From contig JAJDAO010000026.1 of NCBI GenBank assembly GCA_029261835.1, positions 196,666-260,665 of the forward strand: DNA of 64,000 nucleotides, read 5' to 3'. This document shows, piece after piece, positions 1 to 8,714 of this stretch. This stretch comes from Deltaproteobacteria bacterium. Its GTDB lineage: Bacteria > Myxococcota_A > UBA9160 > UBA4427. The first letter of the stretch is position 1, and each line of letters begins with the position of its first letter. The notes under the pieces were generated by a model. That model had not been told where the DNA came from. It did no database searches and saw only the letters and a program-made list of their open reading frames with translations. The position numbers were made by a program, and so were the translations under genes.

Positions 1-1
1 G

Positions 2-277
2 TTCCTGCCGAACTACCTCGACGAGAACAGCGTCGAGATGGCACTGCGCATCACCAAGGAGCTGATGAATTCCCGGCTCGACCTCACCGCACTCGGCCTC
101 GTGCTGGGCGAACGGGCGCAGCACGGCGCCACCATTCGCCTGTCGGCCGACTACGAACTGATCGATGCCCTCGTACTCAGCGGCGGCCTGCTCTACTTCG
201 TCGAAGGCGATAAGCCACCACTCGACGGATGGGGCAATAACGATCGTCTGTTCATGAAGATCAAGTACAGCTTCTGA
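2..277 (+). CDS. C-terminal fragment of a probable outer-membrane beta-barrel protein
   Basis: The reading frame is open from the first bases of the window, so this is the 3' end of a longer gene. About 91 residues are visible. They alternate polar and hydrophobic positions in strand-like blocks (TIRLSADYELIDALVLSGGL) and end in KIKYSF, with the terminal aromatic residue typical of outer-membrane barrel proteins. The tail is reminiscent of DUF1302-like barrel proteins, but too little is present to assign a family. The internal ATG at 38 is not a credible start because coding sequence continues upstream of it. Confidence 0.6.
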   Translation, partial: FLPNYLDENSVEMALRITKELMNSRLDLTALGLVLGERAQHGATIRLSADYELIDALVLSGGLLYFVEGDKPPLDGWGNNDRLFMKIKYSF

Positions 278-391
278 ACGCCTCGCCTCCCTTGGGGGTC
301 TGCCGACAGTCCTCATGAATGCCCAGCTTCGCGCCGAAACGGGGCGTGCGGGCATGGGATGCCATCGCCCTGCTGGAAGGACTCGATCCCG

Positions 392-1366
392 ATGGGTGTG
401 GCGCAGCTGACTGCTACTCATGCCGCCGAGCTGGCGGACGATCTCAGAGGCAATGTCGAGCGCGCGTTGCGCGGCAAGCCGGAAGTGGTGTCACGGGCGC
501 TGACCTGCCTCATCGCGCGTGGGCACCTGCTCCTCGAGGACGTACCCGGGGTCGGGAAGACGACGCTGGCCCACGCTCTGGCGCGCTCGCTCGCCGCCCA
601 GTATCATCGCATCCAGTTCACCAGCGACTTGCTCCCGAGCGATCTCACCGGCCTGTCGGTGCCCGAGATGCTCGACGGACGCCCCACGAGCCGCTTCGTA
701 TTCCAGCCCGGCCCGATCTTCGCCAACGTCGTGCTGGCGGACGAGATCAACCGGGCCAGCCCCAAGAGCCAGTCGGCGCTGCTCGAAGCCATGAGCGAGG
801 GCACGGTCAGCGTCGACGGCGTGAGCCACGTGCTGCCCGATCCCTTCTTCGTGATCGCCACGCAGAACCACCTCGAGCACCACGGCACACATCCACTACC
901 CGAGTCCCAGCTCGACCGATTCCTGATGAGGATCTCCGTCGGCTATCCATCGAAGTCACACGAGGCCGACGTGCTGCGCGCCGATCCCAGCAGCACCACG
1001 CTTCCGTCACTGGAGGCCGCCGTCGACCTCCCCACACTACGGGCCATGCAGGCAGCCGCCAGCAACGTGAAGATCGACGACTCGCTGATCGCCTACCTGC
1101 TGGCTCTGGTGGAGGAGACGCGCCAGCACGAGGCGCTCGAGGTCGGGGCTTCCACCCGGGGTGCCCTGGCGCTGCGGTGCGCCGCCCAGGCGCGCGCTCT
1201 GATCGATGGTCGGGACTACTGCATCCCGGAAGACGTGGTGGAACTCGTCGTCGATGTACTCGCCCATCGCGTGAGTCCAAGCCCGCGCGGCGGAATCCGG
1301 AGCGAGCCACAGGAGTCGCAGTGGATTCTTCGCGAAATCCTGGACCGCGTTCCCGTACCGCTCTGA
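392..1366 (+). CDS. MoxR-family AAA+ ATPase
   Basis: A 324-aa MoxR/RavA-type ATPase, a family thought to act as chaperones that mature or activate partner complexes. Walker A is GVGKTT near residue 53, and the Walker B/sensor region VVLADEINRASPKSQ lies near 113, with the MoxR pattern ALLEAMSEG after it. The start at 392 is chosen because GGAAGG lies about 11 nt upstream; an in-frame ATG at 359 would add 11 unconserved residues. The gene overlaps the DUF58 gene by 46 bp and heads the classic MoxR-DUF58-transglutaminase operon, so its clients are probably those neighbours. The family is certain; the client is unknown. Confidence 0.93.
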   Translation: MGVAQLTATHAAELADDLRGNVERALRGKPEVVSRALTCLIARGHLLLEDVPGVGKTTLAHALARSLAAQYHRIQFTSDLLPSDLTGLSVPEMLDGRPTSRFVFQPGPIFANVVLADEINRASPKSQSALLEAMSEGTVSVDGVSHVLPDPFFVIATQNHLEHHGTHPLPESQLDRFLMRISVGYPSKSHEADVLRADPSSTTLPSLEAAVDLPTLRAMQAAASNVKIDDSLIAYLLALVEETRQHEALEVGASTRGALALRCAAQARALIDGRDYCIPEDVVELVVDVLAHRVSPSPRGGIRSEPQESQWILREILDRVPVPL

Positions 1367-2397
1367 TCGCGCGGCTGCGCAAGTGGCTCAAGCCACCTCG
1401 CATTCTTCGCCCCACCCGCGCGGGCTGGTGCTTCTTCGCGATCGTATTCGGCGTCGGATTCGCCGCGCTCAATACCGGGAACAACCTGCTCTACCTCATG
1501 CTGTCGCTGCTCCTCTCCTTCCTGGTTCTATCCGGACTCCTCTCCGAATCCGCTCTGAGAGGTATCACGGTCGAACGCACGCTGCCGCGTGAGATCTTCG
1601 CCGGCGTCGACAACCCCGTCCTGCTGCGTATTCACAACCGGCAGAAGAGAGTCGTCTCCTTCGCGATCGTCGTGGAAGATCAGATGCGAGAGCGGGGAGC
1701 GACGAAAGCAGCGGGCCGCTGCTTCGCACTGCGCATCGGGCCCGGGGAGAGCGAGGATAGGCGCTACGCGCTGCGTCCCAAGCAGCGGGGCCACCTGCGC
1801 TTCAGCGGTCAGCGAGTCTCGACGCGCTTTCCCTTCGGCTTGTTCGCGAAGTCGATGCTGGTCGAGGCTCCCGATGCGGCCGTGGCCTACCCCGCCGTCA
1901 AGCCGCTCGGTGTGCCATCTCGGCAGGGCTCCGAGCGACACGAGGGCGAGTCCCACAGCCGCCATAGCGGTCACGGAGCCGAGGTCTCTGGCTTGCGCGA
2001 ATTCCAGGAGGGCGACTGCGCGAGACGCATCCACTGGAGGAGCAGCCTTCGGCGCGGCGGGCTGATGGTGGGGGAAGTCGACGACGACCGGAGCAGGCAG
2101 ATCGAGGTGCTGCTGCGCACGCAGAGCGCCACACACGATCGCGATCAGCTCGTTGGCAGGCACAGCGAATTCGAGCGACGTGTTTGTCGGGCCGCCTCCG
2201 AGATCGTCTGCCACCTCGATGCGGGCTCTCCGGTCGCACTGCGAACCGATCGCGAATACATCCCCCCCTCCTCCGGAGCGCATCATCGAGCGCGCCTGCT
2301 TCACTTTCTGGCGCTGGTCGAGCAACACGAATCCGGCGCCGCAGGCAAAGTTGCCGACCCCTGCGGCCAAACACCCCGGCAGGAGATCGCATTGTGA
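1321..2397 (+). CDS. DUF58 / vWA-like membrane protein
   Basis: A 358-aa protein of the DUF58 family that regularly accompanies MoxR ATPases. It opens with two hydrophobic helices (GWCFFAIVFGVGFAALNTGNN and NLLYLMLSLLLSFLVLSGLL), followed by a beta-rich region and the DUF58 signature GLREFQEGDCARRIHWRSS near the C-terminal third. A GTG at 1321 is the best start: AGGAG at 1311-1315 sits 5 nt before it, inside the end of the MoxR gene. The open frame extends far upstream, but that part is antisense-like low-complexity sequence. Its stop overlaps the next gene's GTG. It probably acts at the membrane with the MoxR and transglutaminase partners. Confidence 0.9.
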   Translation: MDSSRNPGPRSRTALIARLRKWLKPPRILRPTRAGWCFFAIVFGVGFAALNTGNNLLYLMLSLLLSFLVLSGLLSESALRGITVERTLPREIFAGVDNPVLLRIHNRQKRVVSFAIVVEDQMRERGATKAAGRCFALRIGPGESEDRRYALRPKQRGHLRFSGQRVSTRFPFGLFAKSMLVEAPDAAVAYPAVKPLGVPSRQGSERHEGESHSRHSGHGAEVSGLREFQEGDCARRIHWRSSLRRGGLMVGEVDDDRSRQIEVLLRTQSATHDRDQLVGRHSEFERRVCRAASEIVCHLDAGSPVALRTDREYIPPSSGAHHRARLLHFLALVEQHESGAAGKVADPCGQTPRQEIAL

Positions 2398-4529
2398 CCC
2401 GGCTGGAGTTTCGCGGCGCAGTGAGCATCGCCCGGCCGTCATCGGCTTGGCTGATGGCGCTCGTGGCGAGCGCCACGCTCTGGATCACGGGGCAGCTCGC
2501 CATGTGGGTGATGCTCATTCAGCTCCTGGCCTATGGCTTCTCCTACTACACAAGGCATGATCCGCCCGGCTGGTGCCGCAGCCCCATCTGGCTCAATGTC
2601 GGCATGTTCGGCATCAGCGCCGTGACGATCTCACAGGCGCTGCACGGCAGCCCCGCGCCGTTGTCGCTCGCCTACTTCGCCTCGCTCAGTCAGGGGCTCC
2701 AGCTAATGGACGCGCGCCCGCGAAAATCGGAGTTCTTGCTCGTCGCGCTGGCGCTGTTCCAAGTCATTCTGGCTGCCAACCTGACCGACAGCGTCTTCTT
2801 TCCGCCCATGCTCGTGATCTTCCTCTTCTCTGTAACGTGGACCCTGATGGTCCACACACTTCGCACCGAGGCCGCCGAGGCGGGAGACGCCCAGGCCGCC
2901 GGCCCGGCCATCTCGCCGTCGTTGCTGCGCACGACACTGCTCGCATCCGGTGTGTCGCTCGTGCTCGCGCTGCTGATCTTCACCGTGCTTCCCCGCATGC
3001 GCACCGGCATGCTGCGCGGCCACATGGGGCCCAGTTTGGCACTGGCGGGCTTCAGCGACCGAGTCTCGCTCGGCACGATCGGGCGGATTCGCCGAGACGA
3101 CACCGTGGTGCTCCGCGTGGAGACGCTGCAGGGCACGGCCCCGGCGCCCGAGACAGCCTACTGGCGCGGCCTGGCCTTTGATCGCTTCGACGGGCGAAGC
3201 TGGGCGGTCTCGCAATTCCCGGGGCGTCGTGCACGCCAGCGGCTGAACGGCAGCCCGCGCTTCGGCGCCAACCTTGGCGCTGGGCCGACACCGGACGCCC
3301 TGGCACAGCGAATCGTGCGCGAGCCGGTACGGGCGGGCGTGCTCTTCGGAGCCGGGCCAGTCCTGCGCGTCGAGGGACCCCTGGATCATCTCGAACTCGA
3401 CGCCAACGGCGGGATCTACTTTCCAGCCGGGCCCGATGAGCGCATTCGCTACACACTCTGGACCGACGCTCGGAATTGGGGCGAGTCGGATCTGCGGCGG
3501 GATCGAGCCATCCACCCACTCGAGCCCGGCCCCGCCAGTGAGCGACGGAGCGCGCGATACCTCGCTCTGCCCCAGTTCGACCCGGCGGTGGCGCAGCTCG
3601 CGCGAGAGATTGCCGGCGAGTTCAGCCGTGACTCCGATCGGCTGCGCGCCATCGAGCGCTACCTGCGCGAGGTGGGTCGCTACACCGACGCGCCGCCCGA
3701 TATGGGGACGGATGGCGAACGCTCCCCGATCGAGAGCTTCCTGCTCGACGGGCTCGAGGGACATTGCGAGTACTTTGCCAGTGCCATGGTGGTGCTCGCC
3801 CGCAGCCTCGACATGCCGGCCCGCCTGGTGAACGGCTTCGCGGGCGGACGCGTGAACCGCATCGGGCGTTTCTTCGAGCTGACTCGCTCGGACGCCCATG
3901 CCTGGGTCGAGGTTCACTACGAGCAAGCCGGTTGGGTTCGCTACGACCCAACGCCTCCGGACCTGCGGCTGCGCAGCTCCGCCGCACTGTCGTTGGGAGA
4001 GCGCTTGAGCGAGATCGCCAGCGTGATCGAGCTGTGGTGGTTCCAGCGCGTCGTGGACTTCGACAGCTCCGACCAGATTCTGGCCCTCCAGTCCGTCTGG
4101 CACATGATCCGCAGCCTACGCTCATCCGAAGGCTCCGGCCCGGCGATGCTCCAGCCCTCCGATCGAACCTGGTCCGCGCCCCGGTTGCCCAACGCACCGT
4201 GGGCCTGGCTCACGACCTCGGGACTGGTCGTCGCGCTGAGCGCTGATCTGCTGCGGCGTCGGCGTAGCGGGCGAACGCGCCGCGCGCTCCCGCGCGCCTA
4301 CGCGCGCGCCCTCAGACTACTGGCGCGCCGCGGGCTGCGACGCGGCGAGAGCACGACGGCTCGGGCCTTCGCCCGGCAGCTCGAGAAGGAACTGCCCGAC
4401 GTCGCATGCGCCTGTTTCTCCCGCATCACCGAGGCCTACCTCGCCGAGCGCTTTGGCGGTCAATCAGCCGATAGTCGGCCACTCGAAAGCGAGCGGCTCT
4501 TCCTGGATTTCCGCAACCAGTTGGCCTGA
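2394..4529 (+). CDS. Transglutaminase-like membrane protein (TgpA/DUF3488 family)
   Basis: A 711-aa polytopic membrane protein with a transglutaminase core. The N-terminal ~200 residues contain several membrane helices (LMALVASATLWITGQLAMWV, LLIFTVLP and others). A papain-like transglutaminase domain follows with a complete triad: Cys458 in GHCEYFASAM, His502 in DAHAWVEV and Asp518 in YDPTPPD. Another membrane helix (WLTTSGLVVALSADLL) and a DUF4129-like tail end it. The GTG start at 2394 overlaps the upstream stop (GTGA) and has AGGAG at 2381-2385. It is the third member of the MoxR-DUF58-transglutaminase operon; the family is linked to periplasmic or envelope functions, with substrates unknown. 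Confidence 0.92.
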   Translation: MTRLEFRGAVSIARPSSAWLMALVASATLWITGQLAMWVMLIQLLAYGFSYYTRHDPPGWCRSPIWLNVGMFGISAVTISQALHGSPAPLSLAYFASLSQGLQLMDARPRKSEFLLVALALFQVILAANLTDSVFFPPMLVIFLFSVTWTLMVHTLRTEAAEAGDAQAAGPAISPSLLRTTLLASGVSLVLALLIFTVLPRMRTGMLRGHMGPSLALAGFSDRVSLGTIGRIRRDDTVVLRVETLQGTAPAPETAYWRGLAFDRFDGRSWAVSQFPGRRARQRLNGSPRFGANLGAGPTPDALAQRIVREPVRAGVLFGAGPVLRVEGPLDHLELDANGGIYFPAGPDERIRYTLWTDARNWGESDLRRDRAIHPLEPGPASERRSARYLALPQFDPAVAQLAREIAGEFSRDSDRLRAIERYLREVGRYTDAPPDMGTDGERSPIESFLLDGLEGHCEYFASAMVVLARSLDMPARLVNGFAGGRVNRIGRFFELTRSDAHAWVEVHYEQAGWVRYDPTPPDLRLRSSAALSLGERLSEIASVIELWWFQRVVDFDSSDQILALQSVWHMIRSLRSSEGSGPAMLQPSDRTWSAPRLPNAPWAWLTTSGLVVALSADLLRRRRSGRTRRALPRAYARALRLLARRGLRRGESTTARAFARQLEKELPDVACACFSRITEAYLAERFGGQSADSRPLESERLFLDFRNQLA

Positions 4530-4541
4530 GCCGGCCCGCTT

Positions 4542-5315
4542 CTAGAGCGCTCCATATACCTTGTGCGTCTGCGGAATGAGTCGCACGTCGCGGTGAGTGC
4601 GCTCGCAGCGCCGCAGATGCTCGAGCAGCTCAGCGGCCGACGGCGTGCTGCGAACGTCTCCGACGGGTGTCACGGGCTGAAGCACGAGAATTACGTCCGG
4701 CGCGCTGCGAGCGAGCCGCCGGCACACCTCCTGCAGCTCCTCGACCCGCGTATTCGGTGTAATGACGACCTTGACGAAGACGTCGCACGCGCGCTGCCGC
4801 GCCAATGACACGAACGCCTCGTGACGATCATCGAAGCCCTGCACGAGCGCACCCGTCCGTTTCACAGGCCGTACGTCACTGGCGAGCTTCCAGTCCATCG
4901 CCACGACATCGACGCGGTCGACGATGCGCTCCAGCGCTTCGACCGCCAGTCCGTGCGTCTCGAGGTAGACGCTCGCTTCCAAGTCGCGAACCAGATCAGC
5001 CAGCTCGATCGCGGCATCGAGCTGCAGCAGCGGCTCCCCCCCCGTCAGGCTCACCAAGCTCCCCGAGATGGGCGCGAGGCAGCGCAGCGCCGCCTCCATC
5101 TGTTCCCGCGTCACAGGATTCGCAACGCTGAAGAACTCACCGGAGCCGGGCGCGCGCTCGATGCGACACTCCTTGGCGGCCTGCCAGCTCTCGCTCGAGT
5201 CGCACCAGACGCAGCGCAGATCGCAGCCGGCGAAACGAACAAAGACCGTCGAGCGGCCGACGTACGGTCCCTCGCCCTGGACGGACGAGAAGATTTCGAG
5301 AAGATTCGCCTCGAT
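4542..5315 (-). CDS. queE: 7-carboxy-7-deazaguanine synthase-like radical SAM protein, apparent ATC start
   Basis: Radical SAM enzyme of the QueE family, which makes 7-carboxy-7-deazaguanine for queuosine and other deazaguanines. The QueE hallmark EIFSSVQGEGPYVGRSTVF is followed by the cluster motif CDLRCVWC (Cys31, 35, 38) and by SLTGGEPLLQ. The conserved N-terminus lies upstream of any ATG: the only ATG, at 5114, would remove the cluster motif. In-frame codons after the TAG at 5333-5331 contain no ATG, GTG, TTG or CTG before the conserved region. An ATC at 5315 has GGAGG 5-6 nt upstream and gives 257 aa, a normal length. The gene directly follows the large DHH-like gene, so coupled re-initiation is plausible. 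A sequencing error at the start cannot be excluded. Confidence 0.85.
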   Translation of the reverse strand: MEANLLEIFSSVQGEGPYVGRSTVFVRFAGCDLRCVWCDSSESWQAAKECRIERAPGSGEFFSVANPVTREQMEAALRCLAPISGSLVSLTGGEPLLQLDAAIELADLVRDLEASVYLETHGLAVEALERIVDRVDVVAMDWKLASDVRPVKRTGALVQGFDDRHEAFVSLARQRACDVFVKVVITPNTRVEELQEVCRRLARSAPDVILVLQPVTPVGDVRSTPSAAELLEHLRRCERTHRDVRLIPQTHKVYGAL

Positions 5316-5330
5316 GCTGCCCTCCGTCCT

Positions 5331-8213
5331 CTAACGCTCGAGAATGGAACGCCCCATCGCGATCTCTCCGATGACCTCGTCGAGCCGCTCCGGGTGAACG
5401 TCGAGATCCCGGATGCGAAAGCGCGCCACCTGATCGTCATCAGGCAACGCCTCCACCCAGTCGAGCTTCTCCGCGAGGTGCAGCGCCAGCGCACCGAAGT
5501 CGAGCGCACGTCGGCCGCCGATCTCCTCGCCGCCGAAGAAGAAGAGGTCCGTTGTGCGGCGATATGCGAGAGACAGGGACGCACCATAGCGTTCCCGCGC
5601 GATGCGCCCGACGAGGTGCAGATCGTGCTCGCCCTCCGCGTCGATCACCACCATGGCGTAGCCGGCGTAGCGAACCAACCGAAAATCTCGCCCCGAGACG
5701 TAGGCGACCTCGTCCGGGATCGGCGGTGTCTCCACCTGAGCGGCCTCCTTGGCGAGATCGCTCGGGCGCCCGCTCAGCAGCGGCTCGATGTCGCTGCGCA
5801 CGTCCCCTGTCTTCTGCGCGATGACGCCCAGCCGCCACCACCAGAGTCGCCCCCAGCGTTCATAGTCATGCTCCGTGAAGCGTCCTGTCGCCAGATCGAC
5901 GAGCTTGTCTGAGAAACGACTGCGGCGCGTACACGTTGCGAGCACGCCAGGCAGCGAGGAGCCCGCATCCGGGGTGCGGCACACAGCCGCCTCTCCGATC
6001 GAGTCCTTGAGGCCAACGAGGTCTTCGGGTGGCCAGTCGTGGTGGTCGTACCAAATGAGCCTGTCGCGATAGAGCGTCGCCGCCTGGATCACATCACGCG
6101 CTGGTGAGGGCGTGAAGCCGACGAGGTAGATCGGAACGTCATCGCGCAGATCGGTCGCCACCTCGCGGAAGAAATTCATCAACTCGGATTGCGGATATAT
6201 CCAGAGCCCCTCGAGCAGCCGTATGTCGCGTGCCAGCAGGATGGCGCCGAGCAGCGAGTCCCTCTCCGCCTGAGCGACGACAACTGCTCGCCGGCGAGGC
6301 GGCTTCGGCGTCTCCACGACCTCGACAACCTCGGCGGCCGCGACCTTGCGTTCGCGTCGCCGGCGTTCCAGCGCGAGCTTGCGTTCGCGCTCGCCGGCAT
6401 CACCCTCATCCTCGGAGCCGTCGTCGTCCTGGTATTCGACAACGACTGGCTGCGCGATGCCCGAGAGATCTTCGGGCAGGTCTGCCAGCCCGCCGCTGAG
6501 GTCATCGGCGAGATCCTCGTCCGCGACCTCGATGTCGCGGTTGCCTCGAGGCCCAGGCTCATCGTCCTCCACTTCGAGAACCGCCTCAGCCGAAGGCGAA
6601 TCCTCCGCTACGGGCGTTCGGCGGCCTCGGCGCCGAGAGCGACCGCGGCGACGACGAACACTCTCGGTCACCTCTCCAGAACCGCTGTCGCCGCGCTCGC
6701 CCTCCTCGAGATCGAAGAGCGATAGCTCTTCGTAGTGCGGCTCGGAGGCTGCCTCCTCGTCGCTCGGCTCAGATGAATCCGACTCGTCTCGCACCTGCGT
6801 CGAAGCGGCCGGACGCGCTCGGCGTCTGCCTCGTCGACGCCGCCGGGAACGCGAAGCCTCGGACCCCGACTCGTCAGCCACCTCGGCCGGCGCCCTGTCG
6901 AGTGCTGCCTCGACAGACTTCGTCTCCGGCTCCGGCTCGGGCTCGGGCTCGGGCGAGTCGGCCCGACGCGGCTCCCCCCCCCGTCGACGCGCCCTCGGCG
7001 GACGCTCGCGCAGCGGGCGCGCCGCCTCCTCGACCGCGGTCGAGACGAGTTCCAGGCCCTCTTGATGGCGACCGCTGCGAATAACGAAGAGCCGATGAGC
7101 CAGCGAGGTTGCCGACAGCGCGCCGAGCGCACCCGGGCTGAACTCCTCAGCCGCCAATACCAGCTGCGGCGGCTCGAACCTCAGCGGAGCGCCCGCATCG
7201 CCGAGCAGCGTCGGAAGTGAAGCGCGAAGGGTCTGGGCGGCGTCCAGAATCGCACCCAGCGCCGGAAGGCCGAGACTCTTGCGAACGGCCGCCACTACGG
7301 GTCGCCCCTCGGTGTCGACACCGACCAGATCGACATCGTCGCGATCCGATCCGCCGAGCGGCCAGCGAACGGCCGCTCGCAGCGAGAGCGCCGACGACAC
7401 GAGCGACACCGCACGCGCACGCAGACCCTCTTCGCCATCGCGCACACGCCGATCGTTGAGTCGCCGCCTGAGCTGGCCCTCCAGACCGTCCAGTGCGACC
7501 GCCAGATCGGCCGATGTCAGACGCGCACTGGCATGCTGCGGAAGCAGCGTCGTGAGCACGACCCCGGCATCGCTCGCCCGCAGCTCCGCCACGCGGCGAG
7601 CCAACAGAACGAGCTCGACGCCGCTGCCAAAGCCACGAATGGAGCCGCCGTGCTTCGAGGCGAGCCCCTTTAGCGCGGCGGCCGCGTGCAGAAAGAGCTC
7701 GCGATCCGCCTCCCGAGCGAGCTGGGCGGCGATCTGCGGCACGGAGAGCGGTGGGCACTCGAGTGCGCCCTCCGGTTCGACCACGTTGCTCCCATCCGCT
7801 AGGACCGAGGCGCAGAGCGCGCGAAACTGGAAGGGCAACTCGGCTCGAACCAGCCCCAGGCGACGGCGGGCGCTGGTCGACCACTCAGGCGCCACCGCAA
7901 CCACCTCGCCACCAAACTCTTCATCCTGCGCCAGCCGCCCGCCCGCTGCGAGCGCAGCCAGCACGGCGTCACCGGCGTGGCGAGGCGCGAAGCTGACGAT
8001 CAGCTCTCCACCACTCTCGAGCCTGCCGCGACCGATGGCGGCGTAGCTCTCGGGGATGTCGTCGTGGCGCCAGACATCGAACGACTCGACGGGAAGAATC
8101 CGCTCACCACTGATCCGCTGAAGCCAGCGCTCCGCGTCGATGCGAACCCCACGCCCCGCACCCGCGCCGCCGCCCGCCCGTCTTCTACGAGAGAACCTTC
8201 TCATTATGCTCAT
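5331..8213 (-). CDS. Large low-complexity protein with DHH-like C-terminal domain
   Basis: About 960 aa in three parts. The N-terminal ~400 residues are folded, with a segment (DVDLVGVDTEGRPVVAAVRK) like the core of restriction-endonuclease-type folds but without an obvious full catalytic set. The middle ~230 residues are disordered: a run of Glu-Pro, arginine blocks such as SRRRRRGRRRAR, and long acidic stretches. The C-terminal ~300 residues contain IYLVGFTP and YDHHDWPPED, resembling the DHH motif of DHH/DHHA1 phosphoesterases (NrnA/RecJ relatives), and end in a DHHA1-like region. The start is uncertain: ATGs at 8213 and 8204 are both close to GGGAG; the ORF could begin at 8282. A nucleic-acid role is inferred from the charged middle and the DHH motif; it was not recognised as a named family. 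Confidence 0.75.
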   Translation of the reverse strand: MSIMRRFSRRRRAGGGAGAGRGVRIDAERWLQRISGERILPVESFDVWRHDDIPESYAAIGRGRLESGGELIVSFAPRHAGDAVLAALAAGGRLAQDEEFGGEVVAVAPEWSTSARRRLGLVRAELPFQFRALCASVLADGSNVVEPEGALECPPLSVPQIAAQLAREADRELFLHAAAALKGLASKHGGSIRGFGSGVELVLLARRVAELRASDAGVVLTTLLPQHASARLTSADLAVALDGLEGQLRRRLNDRRVRDGEEGLRARAVSLVSSALSLRAAVRWPLGGSDRDDVDLVGVDTEGRPVVAAVRKSLGLPALGAILDAAQTLRASLPTLLGDAGAPLRFEPPQLVLAAEEFSPGALGALSATSLAHRLFVIRSGRHQEGLELVSTAVEEAARPLRERPPRARRRGGEPRRADSPEPEPEPEPETKSVEAALDRAPAEVADESGSEASRSRRRRRGRRRARPAASTQVRDESDSSEPSDEEAASEPHYEELSLFDLEEGERGDSGSGEVTESVRRRRGRSRRRGRRTPVAEDSPSAEAVLEVEDDEPGPRGNRDIEVADEDLADDLSGGLADLPEDLSGIAQPVVVEYQDDDGSEDEGDAGERERKLALERRRRERKVAAAEVVEVVETPKPPRRRAVVVAQAERDSLLGAILLARDIRLLEGLWIYPQSELMNFFREVATDLRDDVPIYLVGFTPSPARDVIQAATLYRDRLIWYDHHDWPPEDLVGLKDSIGEAAVCRTPDAGSSLPGVLATCTRRSRFSDKLVDLATGRFTEHDYERWGRLWWWRLGVIAQKTGDVRSDIEPLLSGRPSDLAKEAAQVETPPIPDEVAYVSGRDFRLVRYAGYAMVVIDAEGEHDLHLVGRIARERYGASLSLAYRRTTDLFFFGGEEIGGRRALDFGALALHLAEKLDWVEALPDDDQVARFRIRDLDVHPERLDEVIGEIAMGRSILER

Positions 8214-8296
8214 TACTCCCAGGAACTCAGCCCACCGTGCCCGCTGGCCGCAACCGGCCAGGCAGCGTAGCCAAGTAGCCACTCGTTGCTTTCAGG

Positions 8297-8321
8297 GATG
8301 GCCGGCTTGTAGCCCGCCATC
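8297..8321. repeat. Imperfect inverted repeat (possible terminator hairpin)
   Basis: GATGGC-C-GGC, loop TTGTA, GCC-C-GCCATC: nine base pairs with one central C/C mismatch. It lies between two minus-strand genes, just after the stop of the 116-aa gene. No U-tract follows on either strand, so it is a weak terminator at best. Confidence 0.4.
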
Positions 8322-8354
8322 GCGTTCGTTGACTCGCGTGGTCGAGAGGTGCCA

Positions 8355-8705
8355 TCAGTCGCCTCCCCATTCGACCACCGTCATCACCAAGGCACCGGAC
8401 TCGACCAAGCTCGCGCTGGCTTCCAGCAGCACACGCTGCAGCTCCCCAAAGAGTCGATCGTTACCCAGCGCCGCCGCCAGAGAGTCCTTCTCATTGGCGA
8501 AATCCAGCATCACCCCACCGAGCAGCTTGCGATCGCTACGGACGTGCTTCACGACCCGGTTCCACTTGTCGAGGGGAACTTCGATTCTCAAGTCCCGCAG
8601 CCCGCGCTGCTCCTCGGAGAGCTCGCCGCGTAGCAAGCTCACGACGATGGTGTCGGCACCCTTTCTCCTCGACACCCGCCAGAGCCGCCCCTGTGCCAAC
8701 AGCAT
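8355..8705 (-). CDS. Conserved-looking hypothetical protein, 116 aa
   Basis: Not recognised. The product is a small soluble protein with an alternating beta/alpha pattern (DTIVVSLLRG, LRIEVPLDKWNRVVKHV, ALVMTVVEWGGD) and no membrane segment. The ATG at 8705 follows a GAGAGGG purine stretch and lies 9 nt after the stop of the 393-aa gene upstream, so the two are probably co-transcribed and perhaps functionally linked. Coding status rests on the ribosome-binding site, the tight spacing and sensible composition. Confidence 0.7.
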   Translation of the reverse strand: MLLAQGRLWRVSRRKGADTIVVSLLRGELSEEQRGLRDLRIEVPLDKWNRVVKHVRSDRKLLGGVMLDFANEKDSLAAALGNDRLFGELQRVLLEASASLVESGALVMTVVEWGGD

Positions 8706-8714
8706 ACCGCCCTC

